NCBI GenBank assembly: GCA_949293595.1
Contig: CASFDW010000002.1
Location: 1-64,000, forward strand
Length of the DNA stretch: 64,000 bases
From: an uncultured Spirochaetales bacterium
GTDB taxonomy: Bacteria; Spirochaetota; Spirochaetia; Sphaerochaetales; Sphaerochaetaceae
Reading direction: 5' to 3'
Position numbers and translations under genes: made by a program. This document shows positions 28,728 to 37,796 of the stretch, in pieces (position 1 is the stretch's first letter; each line of letters starts with the position of its first letter). Below the pieces are notes generated by a model that had not been told where the DNA came from, ran no database searches, and worked only from the letters and a program-made list of their open reading frames with translations.

Positions 28728-31283
28728 ATGAACATATTCGTCAATAACAGGCTTTACCACCCGGCAGAAGATAAAAAACTTCTCTCATTCCTCAGGGACG
28801 ATCTCGGTCTGACAGGAACCAAGGACGGCTGTTCGGAGGGGGCCTGCGGCTCATGCACAGTCATAATAGACGGAAAGGCCGTGAAGGCCTGTGTGCCGTT
28901 GCTGTCGAAACTCGAAAACAAGCATGTTGTCACCATAGAGGGGCTGTCCGACAGGGAGAAGGAGGTATACTCCTACTGTTTCGCAGAATGCGGCGCCGTC
29001 CAATGCGGCTTCTGCATCCCGGGAATGATAATGAGCGCCAAGGCCCTGCTGGACGTGAATCAGGAACCGACCAGGGAGGATGTCAAGAAGGCGATACGCG
29101 GGAACATCTGCAGATGTACCGGATACATAAAGATCGAGGATGCGATCCTCATGGCATCCCATTTCTTCAAGGACGGCCTCGAGGTGACACCCGGCCATGA
29201 GAACGGTAGGATCGGTGAAAGGTTCCGGCGCATAGATGCGGCGGAGAAAGCCTTGGGACAAGGTGTGTTCGTCGATGACATGAGAATCGACGGGATGTGC
29301 CATCTGGCCGCGCTCAGGACACCATACCCGAGGGCAAGGATAAAAAGCATAGACACCTCCGAGGCCGAGAAGGACGAACGGTGCGTCGGGATCATAAGAA
29401 AAAAAGATGTTCCATTCAACCTCCACGGACACATAAGCCAGGACTGGCCCGTGCTTTACGGGGAAGGCGACATAACCGCCTATCAGGGAGACGCGCTGCT
29501 GCTCATTGCAAGCTACGATAAAAACGCTCTCGAGGAGCTGAAGAAGAAGGTGCGCGTCGAGGCTGAGAAGCTGGACGGGGTTTACAGCGCACAGGATGCC
29601 CTGTCGGGACGCATCATCGTCCATGAAGGAATGGACTCAAACCTGTACAGGGAGGAGAACATAGTCAGGGGGGATACGGCAAAGGCCTTCGAGAAGGCAA
29701 GCCACATCATCAGGCGCACCTACTCCACCCCGCACACAGAGCATGCGTTCATGGAGGTCGAATGCGCCATCGCGCTCCCGGATCTGAACGGGGGGATACG
29801 GTTGTTCACAACCGGTCAGAGCGTATATGATGAAAGGCGTGAATGCGCGAGGATGCTGAAGCTTCCGGAAGACAAGGTACGCGTGACCTCGTGCCTCGTC
29901 GGAGGAGGCTTCGGAGGAAAGGAGGACATGTCCGTGCAGCATCATGCCGCACTTGCCGCATACATCCTCCAGCGTCCGGTCAAGATGAAGCTCACCAGAC
30001 AGGAAAGCCTGATAGTGCATCCGAAGAGACATCCCATGACAATGACCCTTGCCCTGGCCTGCGACGGTAAGGGACGCATACTAGGGCTGGAGGAGGACAT
30101 TCTGGCCGACACAGGGGCGTACGCCAGTCTCGGAGGCCCGGTCCTTCAAAGGGCATGCACACATGCGGGCGGGCCGTACAACTACCAGAACCTGAAGGTA
30201 AGGGGACGTGCGATGTATACAAACAACGTCCCATCCGGCGCATTCCGCGGCTTCGGGGTGACCCAAAGCTGTTTCGCTCTCGAGTCCGCATTGGATGAGA
30301 TGGCGGCGGAAATCGGAATCGATCCGTTTGAAATCAGACATATCAATGCGATAAGGCCCGGCCAGGAGCTTCCGAACGGACAGATAGCAGGACCGGACAC
30401 CGCCATGGTGGAATGTCTTGACGCCGTGAGGGATGATTATTACGGGGCAAAGCATGCCGGCATAGCCCTGGCACTCAAGAATGCCGGACTGGGAATGGGA
30501 GTCCCCGATACCGGGCGCTGCATAACAAGCGTGGAGAACGGACGCATACACATACGTACAAGCGCGGCATGCATGGGACAGGGCTTGAAGACAATGGCGC
30601 TTCAGGTGGCGGTCGAGACGACAGGCCTGGATCCGGAGCTTTTCATAGTCGAGGAACCCGACACCTCGAGAACCCCAAACAGCGGCACCAGCACGGCAAG
30701 CCGTCAGACAGCCTTCACAGGAGAGGCGGTCCGCCTCAGTGCGGAAAAGCTGAAAAAGGCCTTGGAGGGCCATCGGCTACATGAATTGGAGGGCCAGGAA
30801 TTTTATGCGGAATTCTGTCCCCATACCGATCCGCTGAACAGCAGGAAGAAAAACCCGGTAAGCCATCTCGCCTATTCCTATTCGGCACAGGTCGCGATCC
30901 TGGATGACGGGGGGAAGGTCGAAAGAATCATCGCGGCATGCGATGCCGGAACCGTGATAAACCGCCAGGCGATAGAGGGCCAGATAGAAGGTGGCGTCGT
31001 GACCGGCATGGGATATGCCGTGAGGGAAAACTTCATACAGGAAGAAGGTGTGGTCAAGAGCAGGTACGGCACCCTGGGGCTGTTGAGAAGCAACGAGGTT
31101 CCTGAAATAAAGGTGATAACCGTAAAGGGCCGGGGTGACAGCCCCAGCACCTACGGAGCGAAGGGGATCGGTGAACTCTCCGCGATACCGACAGCGCCCG
31201 CCGTCAGGAACGCCTACTATCACCTGGACGGCAAGCCGCGCAGCACACTGCCGCTGGAAAAGACCTTTTATCTGAAAAAATAA
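28728..31283 (+). CDS. Xanthine dehydrogenase family protein, Fe-S/molybdopterin fusion (selenium-dependent type)
   Basis: 851 residues. The N-terminal domain binds two 2Fe-2S clusters (C35, C40, C43, C55; then C93, C96, C128, C130); it is fused directly to the large molybdopterin domain with AFRGFG, QGLKTMALQ and GAKGIGEL (catalytic Glu) motifs. There is no FAD domain. This two-part fusion of about 850 residues matches the selenium-dependent xanthine dehydrogenase subfamily, in which selenium is a labile cofactor ligand, not selenocysteine. GGGGAG supports the ATG at 28728 over the one at 28716. No selenium-maturation genes are in the window, so substrate remains inferred. Confidence 0.85.
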   Translation: MNIFVNNRLYHPAEDKKLLSFLRDDLGLTGTKDGCSEGACGSCTVIIDGKAVKACVPLLSKLENKHVVTIEGLSDREKEVYSYCFAECGAVQCGFCIPGMIMSAKALLDVNQEPTREDVKKAIRGNICRCTGYIKIEDAILMASHFFKDGLEVTPGHENGRIGERFRRIDAAEKALGQGVFVDDMRIDGMCHLAALRTPYPRARIKSIDTSEAEKDERCVGIIRKKDVPFNLHGHISQDWPVLYGEGDITAYQGDALLLIASYDKNALEELKKKVRVEAEKLDGVYSAQDALSGRIIVHEGMDSNLYREENIVRGDTAKAFEKASHIIRRTYSTPHTEHAFMEVECAIALPDLNGGIRLFTTGQSVYDERRECARMLKLPEDKVRVTSCLVGGGFGGKEDMSVQHHAALAAYILQRPVKMKLTRQESLIVHPKRHPMTMTLALACDGKGRILGLEEDILADTGAYASLGGPVLQRACTHAGGPYNYQNLKVRGRAMYTNNVPSGAFRGFGVTQSCFALESALDEMAAEIGIDPFEIRHINAIRPGQELPNGQIAGPDTAMVECLDAVRDDYYGAKHAGIALALKNAGLGMGVPDTGRCITSVENGRIHIRTSAACMGQGLKTMALQVAVETTGLDPELFIVEEPDTSRTPNSGTSTASRQTAFTGEAVRLSAEKLKKALEGHRLHELEGQEFYAEFCPHTDPLNSRKKNPVSHLAYSYSAQVAILDDGGKVERIIAACDAGTVINRQAIEGQIEGGVVTGMGYAVRENFIQEEGVVKSRYGTLGLLRSNEVPEIKVITVKGRGDSPSTYGAKGIGELSAIPTAPAVRNAYYHLDGKPRSTLPLEKTFYLKK

Positions 31284-31300
31284 AAGCCCCGGAAGGGGCT
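31275..31300 (-). terminator. Terminator of the glycerate kinase gene
   Basis: AGCCCC / GGGGCT stem (31285-31300) followed on the minus strand by TTTTATTTTTT. Its U-run lies inside the last codons of the convergent xanthine dehydrogenase gene. Confidence 0.8.
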
Positions 31301-31303
31301 GGC

Positions 31304-32443
31304 TCAAATGCCGCAGAGCGACTTCTGATACCTCAGAAGGTTGTCGACGGTAAGGGCAAGATCGCTTTTGGCCCTTGGTCTTGCCTCCTTGTAAGGTACT
31401 GCGACGCGGTTGATCGAGAAGATTCCTGACACGCCCTCGTCATAGGCCTTCGCAACATTGTCGCCTATGTCCCCGACGAACGCGATGGTCGGCACTCCTT
31501 TTTTCCTGGCCTGTCTCGCAACACCTATGACGACCTTGCCACGGAGGCTCTGGCCGTCGATCCGGCCCTCGCCGGTATAGACCGCGTCGGCATTTTCAAT
31601 AAGGTTGTCGAAGCCGACCGTATCGAGAACCGTCTCGATGCCCATCTGCAGCTCCGATTTGAAATATGCGGCGACACCGCCTCCCATCCCGCCTGCGGCA
31701 CCGGAACCAGGAATAGCCTGGACATCGACGCCGAGGTCCCGCATGATCACCTCTGCCAGATGCTTCATGTTCTCATCAAGGAACGCAACCATCTCCCCGT
31801 CAGCCCCCTTCTGGGGACCGTAGACGGCCGCCGCACCCTCCGGTCCGTAGAACGGGTTGTCTATGTCGCACATCGTGACGATGGGAATGTTCCTGAAACG
31901 GGGATCCATCGTACCCACATCGATCCTGTCCACATCCTTCAGCGTGCCTCCGACGGGCACGAACCTCTCTCCGGATGCGTTCAGGAAGGAAACGCCGCAA
32001 GCGGCGGCCAGCCCGGCGGCACCGTCGTTCGTGCAACTTCCGCCAAGGGCGAGGATTATCTTCACCGCCCCCCGGTCAAGGGCATCAAGCATGAGCTGTC
32101 CGACACCGTAGGTGGTCGTCCTGCATGGGTCCTTCCTTCCCTCCACCATGGGCAGCGCAGCCGCTGCGGCCATCTCTATGACGGCTACGTCTCCGGGCAG
32201 CATGCCGTAATATGAATCGATCATCTCGCCCGGAAACGGACCGTTGACACGGACTGCGATGCGCTTCCCGCCCAAGGCCTCCAGAAACGCATCCACGGAG
32301 CCTTCCCCTCCGTCGGCCACCGGAATCGACACGACCTCGCATTCCGGGTAGTGGCGGAGGATCACCTCCTTCATTATCAGGCATATCTCGCTGGAGGACA
32401 TCGTTCCCTTGAATGAATCCGGGATAAGAACAACTTTTTTCAT
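31304..32443 (-). CDS. Glycerate kinase (GlxK/GarK family)
   Basis: 379 residues, normal length. Phosphorylates glycerate with ATP, feeding the lower part of glycolysis. N-terminal IPDSFKGTMSS is the family signature, followed by PVADGGEGSVDAF and the GGSCTNDGAAG loop near the middle. The start at 32443 (MKKVVLIPDS) is preferred over the longer frame from 32491 because the conserved domain begins right there and AAGGATGG lies upstream. Transcribed divergently from the DUF362 gene. Confidence 0.93.
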   Translation of the reverse strand: MKKVVLIPDSFKGTMSSSEICLIMKEVILRHYPECEVVSIPVADGGEGSVDAFLEALGGKRIAVRVNGPFPGEMIDSYYGMLPGDVAVIEMAAAAALPMVEGRKDPCRTTTYGVGQLMLDALDRGAVKIILALGGSCTNDGAAGLAAACGVSFLNASGERFVPVGGTLKDVDRIDVGTMDPRFRNIPIVTMCDIDNPFYGPEGAAAVYGPQKGADGEMVAFLDENMKHLAEVIMRDLGVDVQAIPGSGAAGGMGGGVAAYFKSELQMGIETVLDTVGFDNLIENADAVYTGEGRIDGQSLRGKVVIGVARQARKKGVPTIAFVGDIGDNVAKAYDEGVSGIFSINRVAVPYKEARPRAKSDLALTVDNLLRYQKSLCGI

Positions 32444-32541
32444 GGCACCATCCTTATGCTCGTCAGACATGATATCATCTGTTTTACACATTTTAAGATT
32501 ACCACATCCGATTTACAATAAAAACATCGGAGAAACCACAC

Positions 32542-33633
32542 ATGACGGAAAAGAAAAGAATATACGTGACATACGGACGGGACATCGGCAGGATGACATT
32601 GTCTCTTGCGGCACACTACCCGTTCGAGGAAAGACTGCCGGACAAGGATGCATTGATAGGCATCAAGCCGAACCTTGTAATCGCGGCAACTCCGGATACG
32701 GGTGCCACGACCCATATGGAGATAATCCATGCGCTCATCGAGCATCTGCAGAACCTCGGATACAAGAACATCACGATTCTTGAAGGCTCATGGGTCGGGG
32801 AAGATACGAAACGGGCTTTCCGTCTGAACGGATACATCGACACCGCACGAAAATACTCGGTCGGTCTCCTCGACATCAAGGATGACAGATACGTCGAAAG
32901 GGAAAGCCACGGGATAAGGATGGAGATATCAGAAACCGCTTCAAAGCTCGACTTCCTCATAAACCTGCCGGTTCTTAAAGGGCATTGCCAGACCGGCATG
33001 ACCTGTGCATTGAAAAACATGAAGGGGTGCCTTTCCGACAGGTCGAAACGGATGTTCCATGCAATGGGGCTGATGAGACCGATAGCGGCGTTGAACACGG
33101 TATTGAGGCCTGATTTGACGATCGTGGACGGAATCTGCGGGGACCTCGACTTCGAGGAAGGAGGGAATCCTGTCGAAATGAACCGGATGATGATGTCAGA
33201 GGATCCGGTGCTGATCGACGCCTACTCCACAGCGCTTCTCGGATTCAGTCTCGAGGACGTGTCATACATACCGCTTGCAGAGGCCTTCGGAGCCGGTTCG
33301 ACAGACTGGCGTGGCGCCGAAATACTGGAAATAGGAAAACCTGCCGATGCAATCGGTGTCCGTCCCACCGGAGAAGCGGGACGGCTTTCCAGGTATGTGG
33401 CGGCCGAATCCGCCTGCTCCGCATGCCAGGCAAACCTGATACACGCCTTGAAAAGGCTCGACGGAGCAGGACTGCTGCACAAACTCGGCACCAACAGGAT
33501 CGCGATCGGACAGGGCTTCAGAAACAAGGCCTGCGCAATCGGCGCCGGAGAGTGCTGCAAAATGGCAATTCATCATGCAGGCGGCTGCCCGGTGAAGGCG
33601 GAGGATGTAGTGGAAATGGTCAGGAACCTCTGA
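32542..33633 (+). CDS. DUF362 domain protein, probably iron-sulfur
   Basis: 363 residues. The DUF362 core is seen in IGIKPNLV, GATTHMEII and NLPVLKGHCQTGMTCALKNMKGC. The C-terminal part has clustered cysteines (CSACQ at about 293-297, and GAGECCKMAIHHAGGCP near the end) that could bind an Fe-S cluster, although not in the standard 2[4Fe-4S] ferredoxin arrangement. Function unknown. GGAG is about 10 nt upstream of the ATG, with a TACAAT box at 32514. The 3' end overlaps the convergent gene by 14 nt. Confidence 0.8.
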   Translation: MTEKKRIYVTYGRDIGRMTLSLAAHYPFEERLPDKDALIGIKPNLVIAATPDTGATTHMEIIHALIEHLQNLGYKNITILEGSWVGEDTKRAFRLNGYIDTARKYSVGLLDIKDDRYVERESHGIRMEISETASKLDFLINLPVLKGHCQTGMTCALKNMKGCLSDRSKRMFHAMGLMRPIAALNTVLRPDLTIVDGICGDLDFEEGGNPVEMNRMMMSEDPVLIDAYSTALLGFSLEDVSYIPLAEAFGAGSTDWRGAEILEIGKPADAIGVRPTGEAGRLSRYVAAESACSACQANLIHALKRLDGAGLLHKLGTNRIAIGQGFRNKACAIGAGECCKMAIHHAGGCPVKAEDVVEMVRNL

Positions 33634-34156
33634 CGGCAGTCATTTTTTCAAGAAGAAGAGCTCTTTCCACCACACGGTAGGCCGGCGTGTAGGCATTGCG
33701 GTAACGGATGCTGTGGCGTACAGGACGCACCCCCTGTCCAAGATATGAATCGAGATAATCCATCCATGGATGATACAGATGGGGATGCTTTGTCCTGATG
33801 GTTTGCGAACACCCGGAAAGCAACTGCATGAATGGATACTCCATTCCGGCGGCACCTACGGTGCAGGATGCCGAAAAAATCGAGAAGAGGAGCTCTCCGT
33901 CGAATCCCATTTCCTTCCAGGCTGAGAGATCGACCCGGCAGAACCTGTCGGAAAGATTCTCGTACAGCACCCTTCCTCCCGATCTGGAGATGCCGTATTC
34001 CTCGAAGAACATGATCCTGGCCCAGTTCTCATCCTCCAGCATGTGTCCGGGACCGAAGAACGCCTGATGACAGAACTTCATCACATCCTGGGCCTCGGCT
34101 TCAGGATGCGATGCAAGATGTGCGTCCAGATAATGCTCAATGTTCATTTCCATCAT
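33620..34156 (-). CDS. Conserved hypothetical protein downstream of the ECF transporter
   Basis: 178 residues, soluble. The segment VMKFCHQAFFGPGHML (about 25-40) with its GPGH motif reads like a conserved active site, and HPHLYHP further on supplies extra histidines, but I do not recognise a family. The start overlaps the S-component gene by 20 nt and has no Shine-Dalgarno of its own, so translation is probably coupled. Being last in the ECF operon, it might act on the imported compound; this is inference from position. Confidence 0.55.
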   Translation of the reverse strand: MMEMNIEHYLDAHLASHPEAEAQDVMKFCHQAFFGPGHMLEDENWARIMFFEEYGISRSGGRVLYENLSDRFCRVDLSAWKEMGFDGELLFSIFSASCTVGAAGMEYPFMQLLSGCSQTIRTKHPHLYHPWMDYLDSYLGQGVRPVRHSIRYRNAYTPAYRVVERALLLEKMTAVRGS

Positions 34157-34688
34157 AGCGCACGGGAATGAGCCGTGCCTTCTCCAAGGCGAAGACCAGG
34201 CTTGGGATCAATGCCAGTTGTATCACAAGCCCGGGCAGGGCAGTTATGAAATAACTCGTCGTCCATGCGGCAAGCGAATACTTTCCCGCGGAGAAGATCA
34301 GCGCCTTGGCACATCCGGCCAGAATCCTTCCGGCGACAAGGGCTGCCACAAGGCTTATGTACAGATCGGCATAAAGGCTTCTTGTATGTACAACCGACAT
34401 AAGCAGACCGGCGACAAAACCGTATGCGGCAAGCTCTACAACCATGGCCGGAAGATAGGCCATCGGAGGCATGCCTGTAAGCAGGCTCGAAAGAAAGGGC
34501 CCCGCGATGCCGCAAAGGAGCCCGAACGGCCAACCGCACACGAGACCGCAAAGAAGCGCTGGCACATGCATCGGGCAGTATATGCTGGCGGCATTCGGTA
34601 TGGCATGGAACGCCATCGGCAGCACAACGCAGAGCGCGATGCATGCTGCCGTGATGATCGACTTCTTGACTGAAGACATTCTGTTCAT
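34137..34688 (-). CDS. ECF transporter substrate-binding (S) component
   Basis: 183 residues with about six membrane helices, the S-component architecture. The YCPMHVPALLCGLVCGWPFGLLCGIAGPFLSSLLTGMPP region (about 31-69) matches a vitamin-precursor type of S component, perhaps of the HmpT/PanT-like group, but the substrate cannot be assigned. AGGAGGG sits 8 nt before the ATG at 34688, which excludes the longer frame from 34721. It follows ecfT by 45 nt. Confidence 0.82.
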   Translation of the reverse strand: MNRMSSVKKSIITAACIALCVVLPMAFHAIPNAASIYCPMHVPALLCGLVCGWPFGLLCGIAGPFLSSLLTGMPPMAYLPAMVVELAAYGFVAGLLMSVVHTRSLYADLYISLVAALVAGRILAGCAKALIFSAGKYSLAAWTTSYFITALPGLVIQLALIPSLVFALEKARLIPVRYDGNEH

Positions 34689-34733
34689 GGTAAAAACCCT
34701 CCTGGATATTTCCAGCCGCACGGTTGCGGCTGT

Positions 34734-35528
34734 TCAAAAAACAAATATTTCACAGAGCAGAAGCAGCAGGCAGGACGAAAGGAGCACGGCACCGAAGGCC
34801 GAAAACCTCCTTGCAACCCTTCTTCCCAAAACCCTTTCCGAGCAGCGGTAGCCACGTGCCTCCATGGCGACAGAAAGCTCGTCGGCACGTCTGAAGGCGG
34901 ACAGGAAGATCGGTATGACCAATGGAAGGACCGCCCTGGCGCGTTCTCCGGGCCTTCTGCTTTCGAATCCTGCCCCACGTGCGGTCTGGGCCTTCTTTAT
35001 CATCCCGGCCTCCTCGATAAGAACCGGGACAAACCTGATGGAAACCCCGATGATCATGGCAACCTCCCCCACCGGGACCCCGATGAACCTCAAAGGTCTG
35101 ATGAAATCCTCGACGGCCACCGTCATCTCCAAAGGAGATGTCGTCGAGGTGAGGATGTTCCCGAGCACAAGGGCGAAGAACACCCTCAGGACCACGACAA
35201 GCCCCTGCACGAGACCTTCGGTGGTGAATGAAAAGATCCAGAACGAAAACAATGGATCTTCCGTGGAAAAGAACAGCGAGTTCATGAGAACGATGATGAC
35301 GAAGAACGGGTACATCCCCGGAATACCGCCGAGGACGTGCCTCCATCCAAGACGGGAGGAGATGGACAGAAAGACAAGGAAAACGGTTACGGCCGCATAC
35401 TGGAGGACGGAGTCGGCGATGATTATGCAGGCAAGCAGCACAAACACGCAGACAAGCTTGACCAGCGGGTCCGTCCGATGCAGCGGTGACGGGATGTCGA
35501 CATATCGTCCGGCAGGAAGACCTTTCAT
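34734..35528 (-). CDS. ecfT: ECF transporter transmembrane (T) component
   Basis: 264 residues with about five to six helices and the cytoplasmic coupling segments. AQTARGAGFESRRPGE (about 187-202) and ADELSVAMEARGYR (about 222-235) are the two coupling motifs (Ala-Arg-Gly) that contact the ATPases. The start overlaps the end of ecfA2 by 4 nt. Confidence 0.92.
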   Translation of the reverse strand: MKGLPAGRYVDIPSPLHRTDPLVKLVCVFVLLACIIIADSVLQYAAVTVFLVFLSISSRLGWRHVLGGIPGMYPFFVIIVLMNSLFFSTEDPLFSFWIFSFTTEGLVQGLVVVLRVFFALVLGNILTSTTSPLEMTVAVEDFIRPLRFIGVPVGEVAMIIGVSIRFVPVLIEEAGMIKKAQTARGAGFESRRPGERARAVLPLVIPIFLSAFRRADELSVAMEARGYRCSERVLGRRVARRFSAFGAVLLSSCLLLLLCEIFVF

Positions 35529-36343
35529 GACAAGCCTCCTGCTATCGCATCCAGAAGCTCCTCATAGCTTTTGACGGGATGGTCAAGACCGATCATGGAT
35601 GCCAGTTCGATTATCGCCGGACGGCCTACCCCGGCATGCCTTTTTGAAAGCACGTCGTAAGCCGGTCCGAATGCGGCGACCCTCCCGTCCTCGAGCACCA
35701 TGACCTCGCCGGCACATCTGAAAAGGCTGTCGGAGTCATGGGATACGATCACGACCGTCGTACCATTCTCGTTCAATGTCCGCACAAGCCTGATGAAATC
35801 CTCCCTGGAAAACGGATCCAGCCCGGCAAACGGTTCGTCGAAGATGAGTATTTCAGGACGGGATACGAGCGCACCGGCGATCGCAACCCTCCTCTTCTGA
35901 CCTGAAGAGAGGGCAAGAGGTGATTTCCCCCTTATCTCGCAAAACCGGAAACCCATGGTTTCCAAGGCCCATTCGACCCTCCTTCCGATCTCGTCTCTTT
36001 CCATTCCCATCTGTCTCAATGAAAAAGAGACATCCCTCTCCACCGTAGTCTCAAACAGCTGGTATTCCGGAAACTGGAACACTATGGAAAGGCTGCGCCT
36101 CAGCTTTCTGCGGTCATACCCGGGAGCGTTTATATCCTCCCCTCCTACAAGGATGCTTCCTTTCGAGGGCTCCAGCAGTCCGGCCATAAGCTGTACGAGG
36201 GTGGATTTCCCACATCCGGTTCCACCTGTGATTCCGAGAAACGCACCGGTGTCCAGAGAGAAAGACACATCAAGAAGGGCCTTGCATTCCATAGGGGTGT
36301 CCGGCATGTATGTGAAAAAAAGATTGCTCACCTCAATCCGCAT
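35525..36343 (-). CDS. ecfA2: ECF transporter ATPase, EcfA2 type
   Basis: 272 residues. Walker A GGTGCGKST (about 40-48), the signature LSSGQKRRVAIAG and Walker B ILIFDEP are intact. The C-terminal extension ends in the EELLDAIAGG segment. The start overlaps the end of ecfA1 by 16 nt. The two ATPases form a heterodimer energising uptake. Confidence 0.93.
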   Translation of the reverse strand: MRIEVSNLFFTYMPDTPMECKALLDVSFSLDTGAFLGITGGTGCGKSTLVQLMAGLLEPSKGSILVGGEDINAPGYDRRKLRRSLSIVFQFPEYQLFETTVERDVSFSLRQMGMERDEIGRRVEWALETMGFRFCEIRGKSPLALSSGQKRRVAIAGALVSRPEILIFDEPFAGLDPFSREDFIRLVRTLNENGTTVVIVSHDSDSLFRCAGEVMVLEDGRVAAFGPAYDVLSKRHAGVGRPAIIELASMIGLDHPVKSYEELLDAIAGGLS

Positions 36344-37152
36344 ATCACCTCCGCAAGACCCTGAAGGTCCAAAGGGGCATCGCCTATGTCGATCCCGCGT
36401 TCAAGCAGGTCGCAACGCACCCTGACAGAAAGGGGTGGCAGAAATCCCGCCTCCTTCAGAAGCTGGACATCAGAGAGTATCTCGGCAGGGGTTCCCGTCC
36501 TGAGGACCGTCCCCTCCTTCATGAGCACGACAAGATCGGCACCGACGGCATCCTCGACGTCATGGGTCACGAGGAACACTGTCCTTGATCCGGCATGAAG
36601 CTTTTCCACGTAGGCAATAACATCCCTGCGTCCATCGTGATCAAGCATGGAGGCCGCCTCGTCGAAGACCAGTATTTCAGGATCGGTGACCATGACCCCG
36701 GCAAGGGCGACCCTCTGCTTCTGTCCGCCGGACAACGTATCGACATCCCTTTTCTCAAAACCGGAAAGTCCGACGACCGAGAGGGCCTCGGCCACCTTGG
36801 CATCCACCTCGTCCTTTCCGGCGTTTCCGAGTCCGAAGGCGACATCCTCCCACACGACGGAGGATACGAACTGGTTGTCAGGATTCTGGAAAACCATGCC
36901 GACACGACGGCGCAGCTGATAAACCGATCTTTCGTCCCCTGCATCCAGACCGGACACGACGAGATATCCCTTCTGTAACCGGAGCAGGGCATCAAGATGC
37001 TTCATCAACGTCGACTTACCGGATCCGTTTGCCCCGAGGACCACGACAAAACTCCCCTTTCTGACGGACAAGCAGACATCATGCAGGACATTGCGCCCAT
37101 CCGGACCGTCATAAGAAAAAGATATGTTTCTGCCATCGACCGCTTTTGTCAC
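36328..37152 (-). CDS. ecfA1: ECF transporter ATPase, EcfA1 type
   Basis: 274 residues. Walker A GANGSGKST, signature LSGGQKQRVALAG, Walker B ILVFDEA. The last is DEA where DEP is commoner, as often seen in EcfA1. The start is taken as GTG at 37152 with GGAGG 4 nt upstream; the frame extends to 37230 without a better site. An attenuator-like hairpin with eight U residues lies immediately before the ribosome binding site. First gene of the ecfA1-A2-T-S-hypothetical operon. Confidence 0.9.
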   Translation of the reverse strand: MTKAVDGRNISFSYDGPDGRNVLHDVCLSVRKGSFVVVLGANGSGKSTLMKHLDALLRLQKGYLVVSGLDAGDERSVYQLRRRVGMVFQNPDNQFVSSVVWEDVAFGLGNAGKDEVDAKVAEALSVVGLSGFEKRDVDTLSGGQKQRVALAGVMVTDPEILVFDEAASMLDHDGRRDVIAYVEKLHAGSRTVFLVTHDVEDAVGADLVVLMKEGTVLRTGTPAEILSDVQLLKEAGFLPPLSVRVRCDLLERGIDIGDAPLDLQGLAEVICGLR

Positions 37153-37165
37153 GGCTCCTCCATAC

Positions 37166-37204
37166 AAAAAAAACCGCCACTGGCCTCCTTCTGGATGCCG
37201 GCGA
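37166..37204 (-). terminator. Terminator-like hairpin in the ecfA1 leader
   Basis: On the minus strand TCGCCGGC (37204-37197) can pair with GCC...GGCGG (to 37174), followed directly by eight T residues (37173-37166) and then the GGAGGA of ecfA1. It lies between the predicted promoter and the gene, so it may attenuate the operon, or else terminate transcripts arriving from the DUF3842 gene. Confidence 0.45.
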
Positions 37205-37217
37205 CGGCCTTCTGACC

Positions 37218-37246
37218 ATCTTATATGCAAACTGAATCCGATTCAA
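37218..37246 (-). promoter_or_regulatory. Promoter and palindromic operator of the ECF operon
   Basis: On the minus strand TTGAAT (37246-37241), a 17-nt spacer and TAAGAT (37223-37218). A perfect 13-nt palindrome, TGAATCGGATTCA (37233-37245), overlaps the -35 box and looks like a repressor site. Confidence 0.45.
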
Positions 37247-37318
37247 AAAGAAAACACCGTCTTCTGCGATGCGCAAGTCCGGGTAGGCCCGGTGATATGA
37301 TGATACAGAAAAAACGGG

Positions 37319-37750
37319 TCAGAGGCAACCCTTTTCCGAAAGCACCTTTCCGAGCTGCGAAAGCGCATCCGCGATCATCGCGGGAAGGGACAGATCAGAG
37401 ACTCCTGCGACATAGTTGCCGCACAGGTTCATCGGAAGAAGTATCCTCGCCGCGCCGCTCGAACCGACAGCACAGGCCATTGCGGGGGATATCTCCCCCC
37501 ACAGGGCGTCCGCGATAGCGATCCCCACCGGGCCTATTATCACATCCGCCCTCCTGGCGGCCACCACGACGGCGTTCTCACCAGTAGCCGCATGATCCGC
37601 CCCGGCTTTGAGCATCGCCTGCGATGCGAGCGCATTAGTGCCGACAGCCGTCACGGTCACGGATGGAAACGACCTTTTTATGTTCTCCACGAGCTGGCGG
37701 CCGACACCGCCGCCCTGCCCGTCCATTACAAGCACGTTGAAATCAGACAT
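37319..37750 (-). CDS. DUF3842 family protein
   Basis: 143 residues. The N-terminal VLVMDGQGGGVGRQLVE (about 6-22) resembles a nucleotide-binding glycine loop, and VIIGPVGIAIADALWGEISPAMA is the central conserved segment of DUF3842. Function unknown. The ATG lies 6 nt after a TAATAT box and lacks a Shine-Dalgarno. It is upstream of the ECF operon on the same strand but separated by 166 nt carrying hairpins and a second promoter. Confidence 0.8.
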   Translation of the reverse strand: MSDFNVLVMDGQGGGVGRQLVENIKRSFPSVTVTAVGTNALASQAMLKAGADHAATGENAVVVAARRADVIIGPVGIAIADALWGEISPAMACAVGSSGAARILLPMNLCGNYVAGVSDLSLPAMIADALSQLGKVLSEKGCL

Positions 37751-37756
37751 GCTTCA

Positions 37757-37765
37757 ATATTAGCA
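37757..37765 (-). promoter_or_regulatory. Extended -10 promoter, leaderless DUF3842 transcript
   Basis: On the minus strand TGC-TAATAT (37765-37757) followed by TGAAGC and the ATG at 37750. The -35 region is weak, compensated by the extended TGn motif. No Shine-Dalgarno. Confidence 0.45.
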
Positions 37766-37796
37766 GACATGCCGCCGATAGACCATAAGCAAACAC

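Noticed and set aside
28728-31283. Selenocysteine (in-frame TGA) in the xanthine dehydrogenase
   Set aside because: The frame has no internal TGA; in this subfamily selenium is a labile ligand and not encoded.
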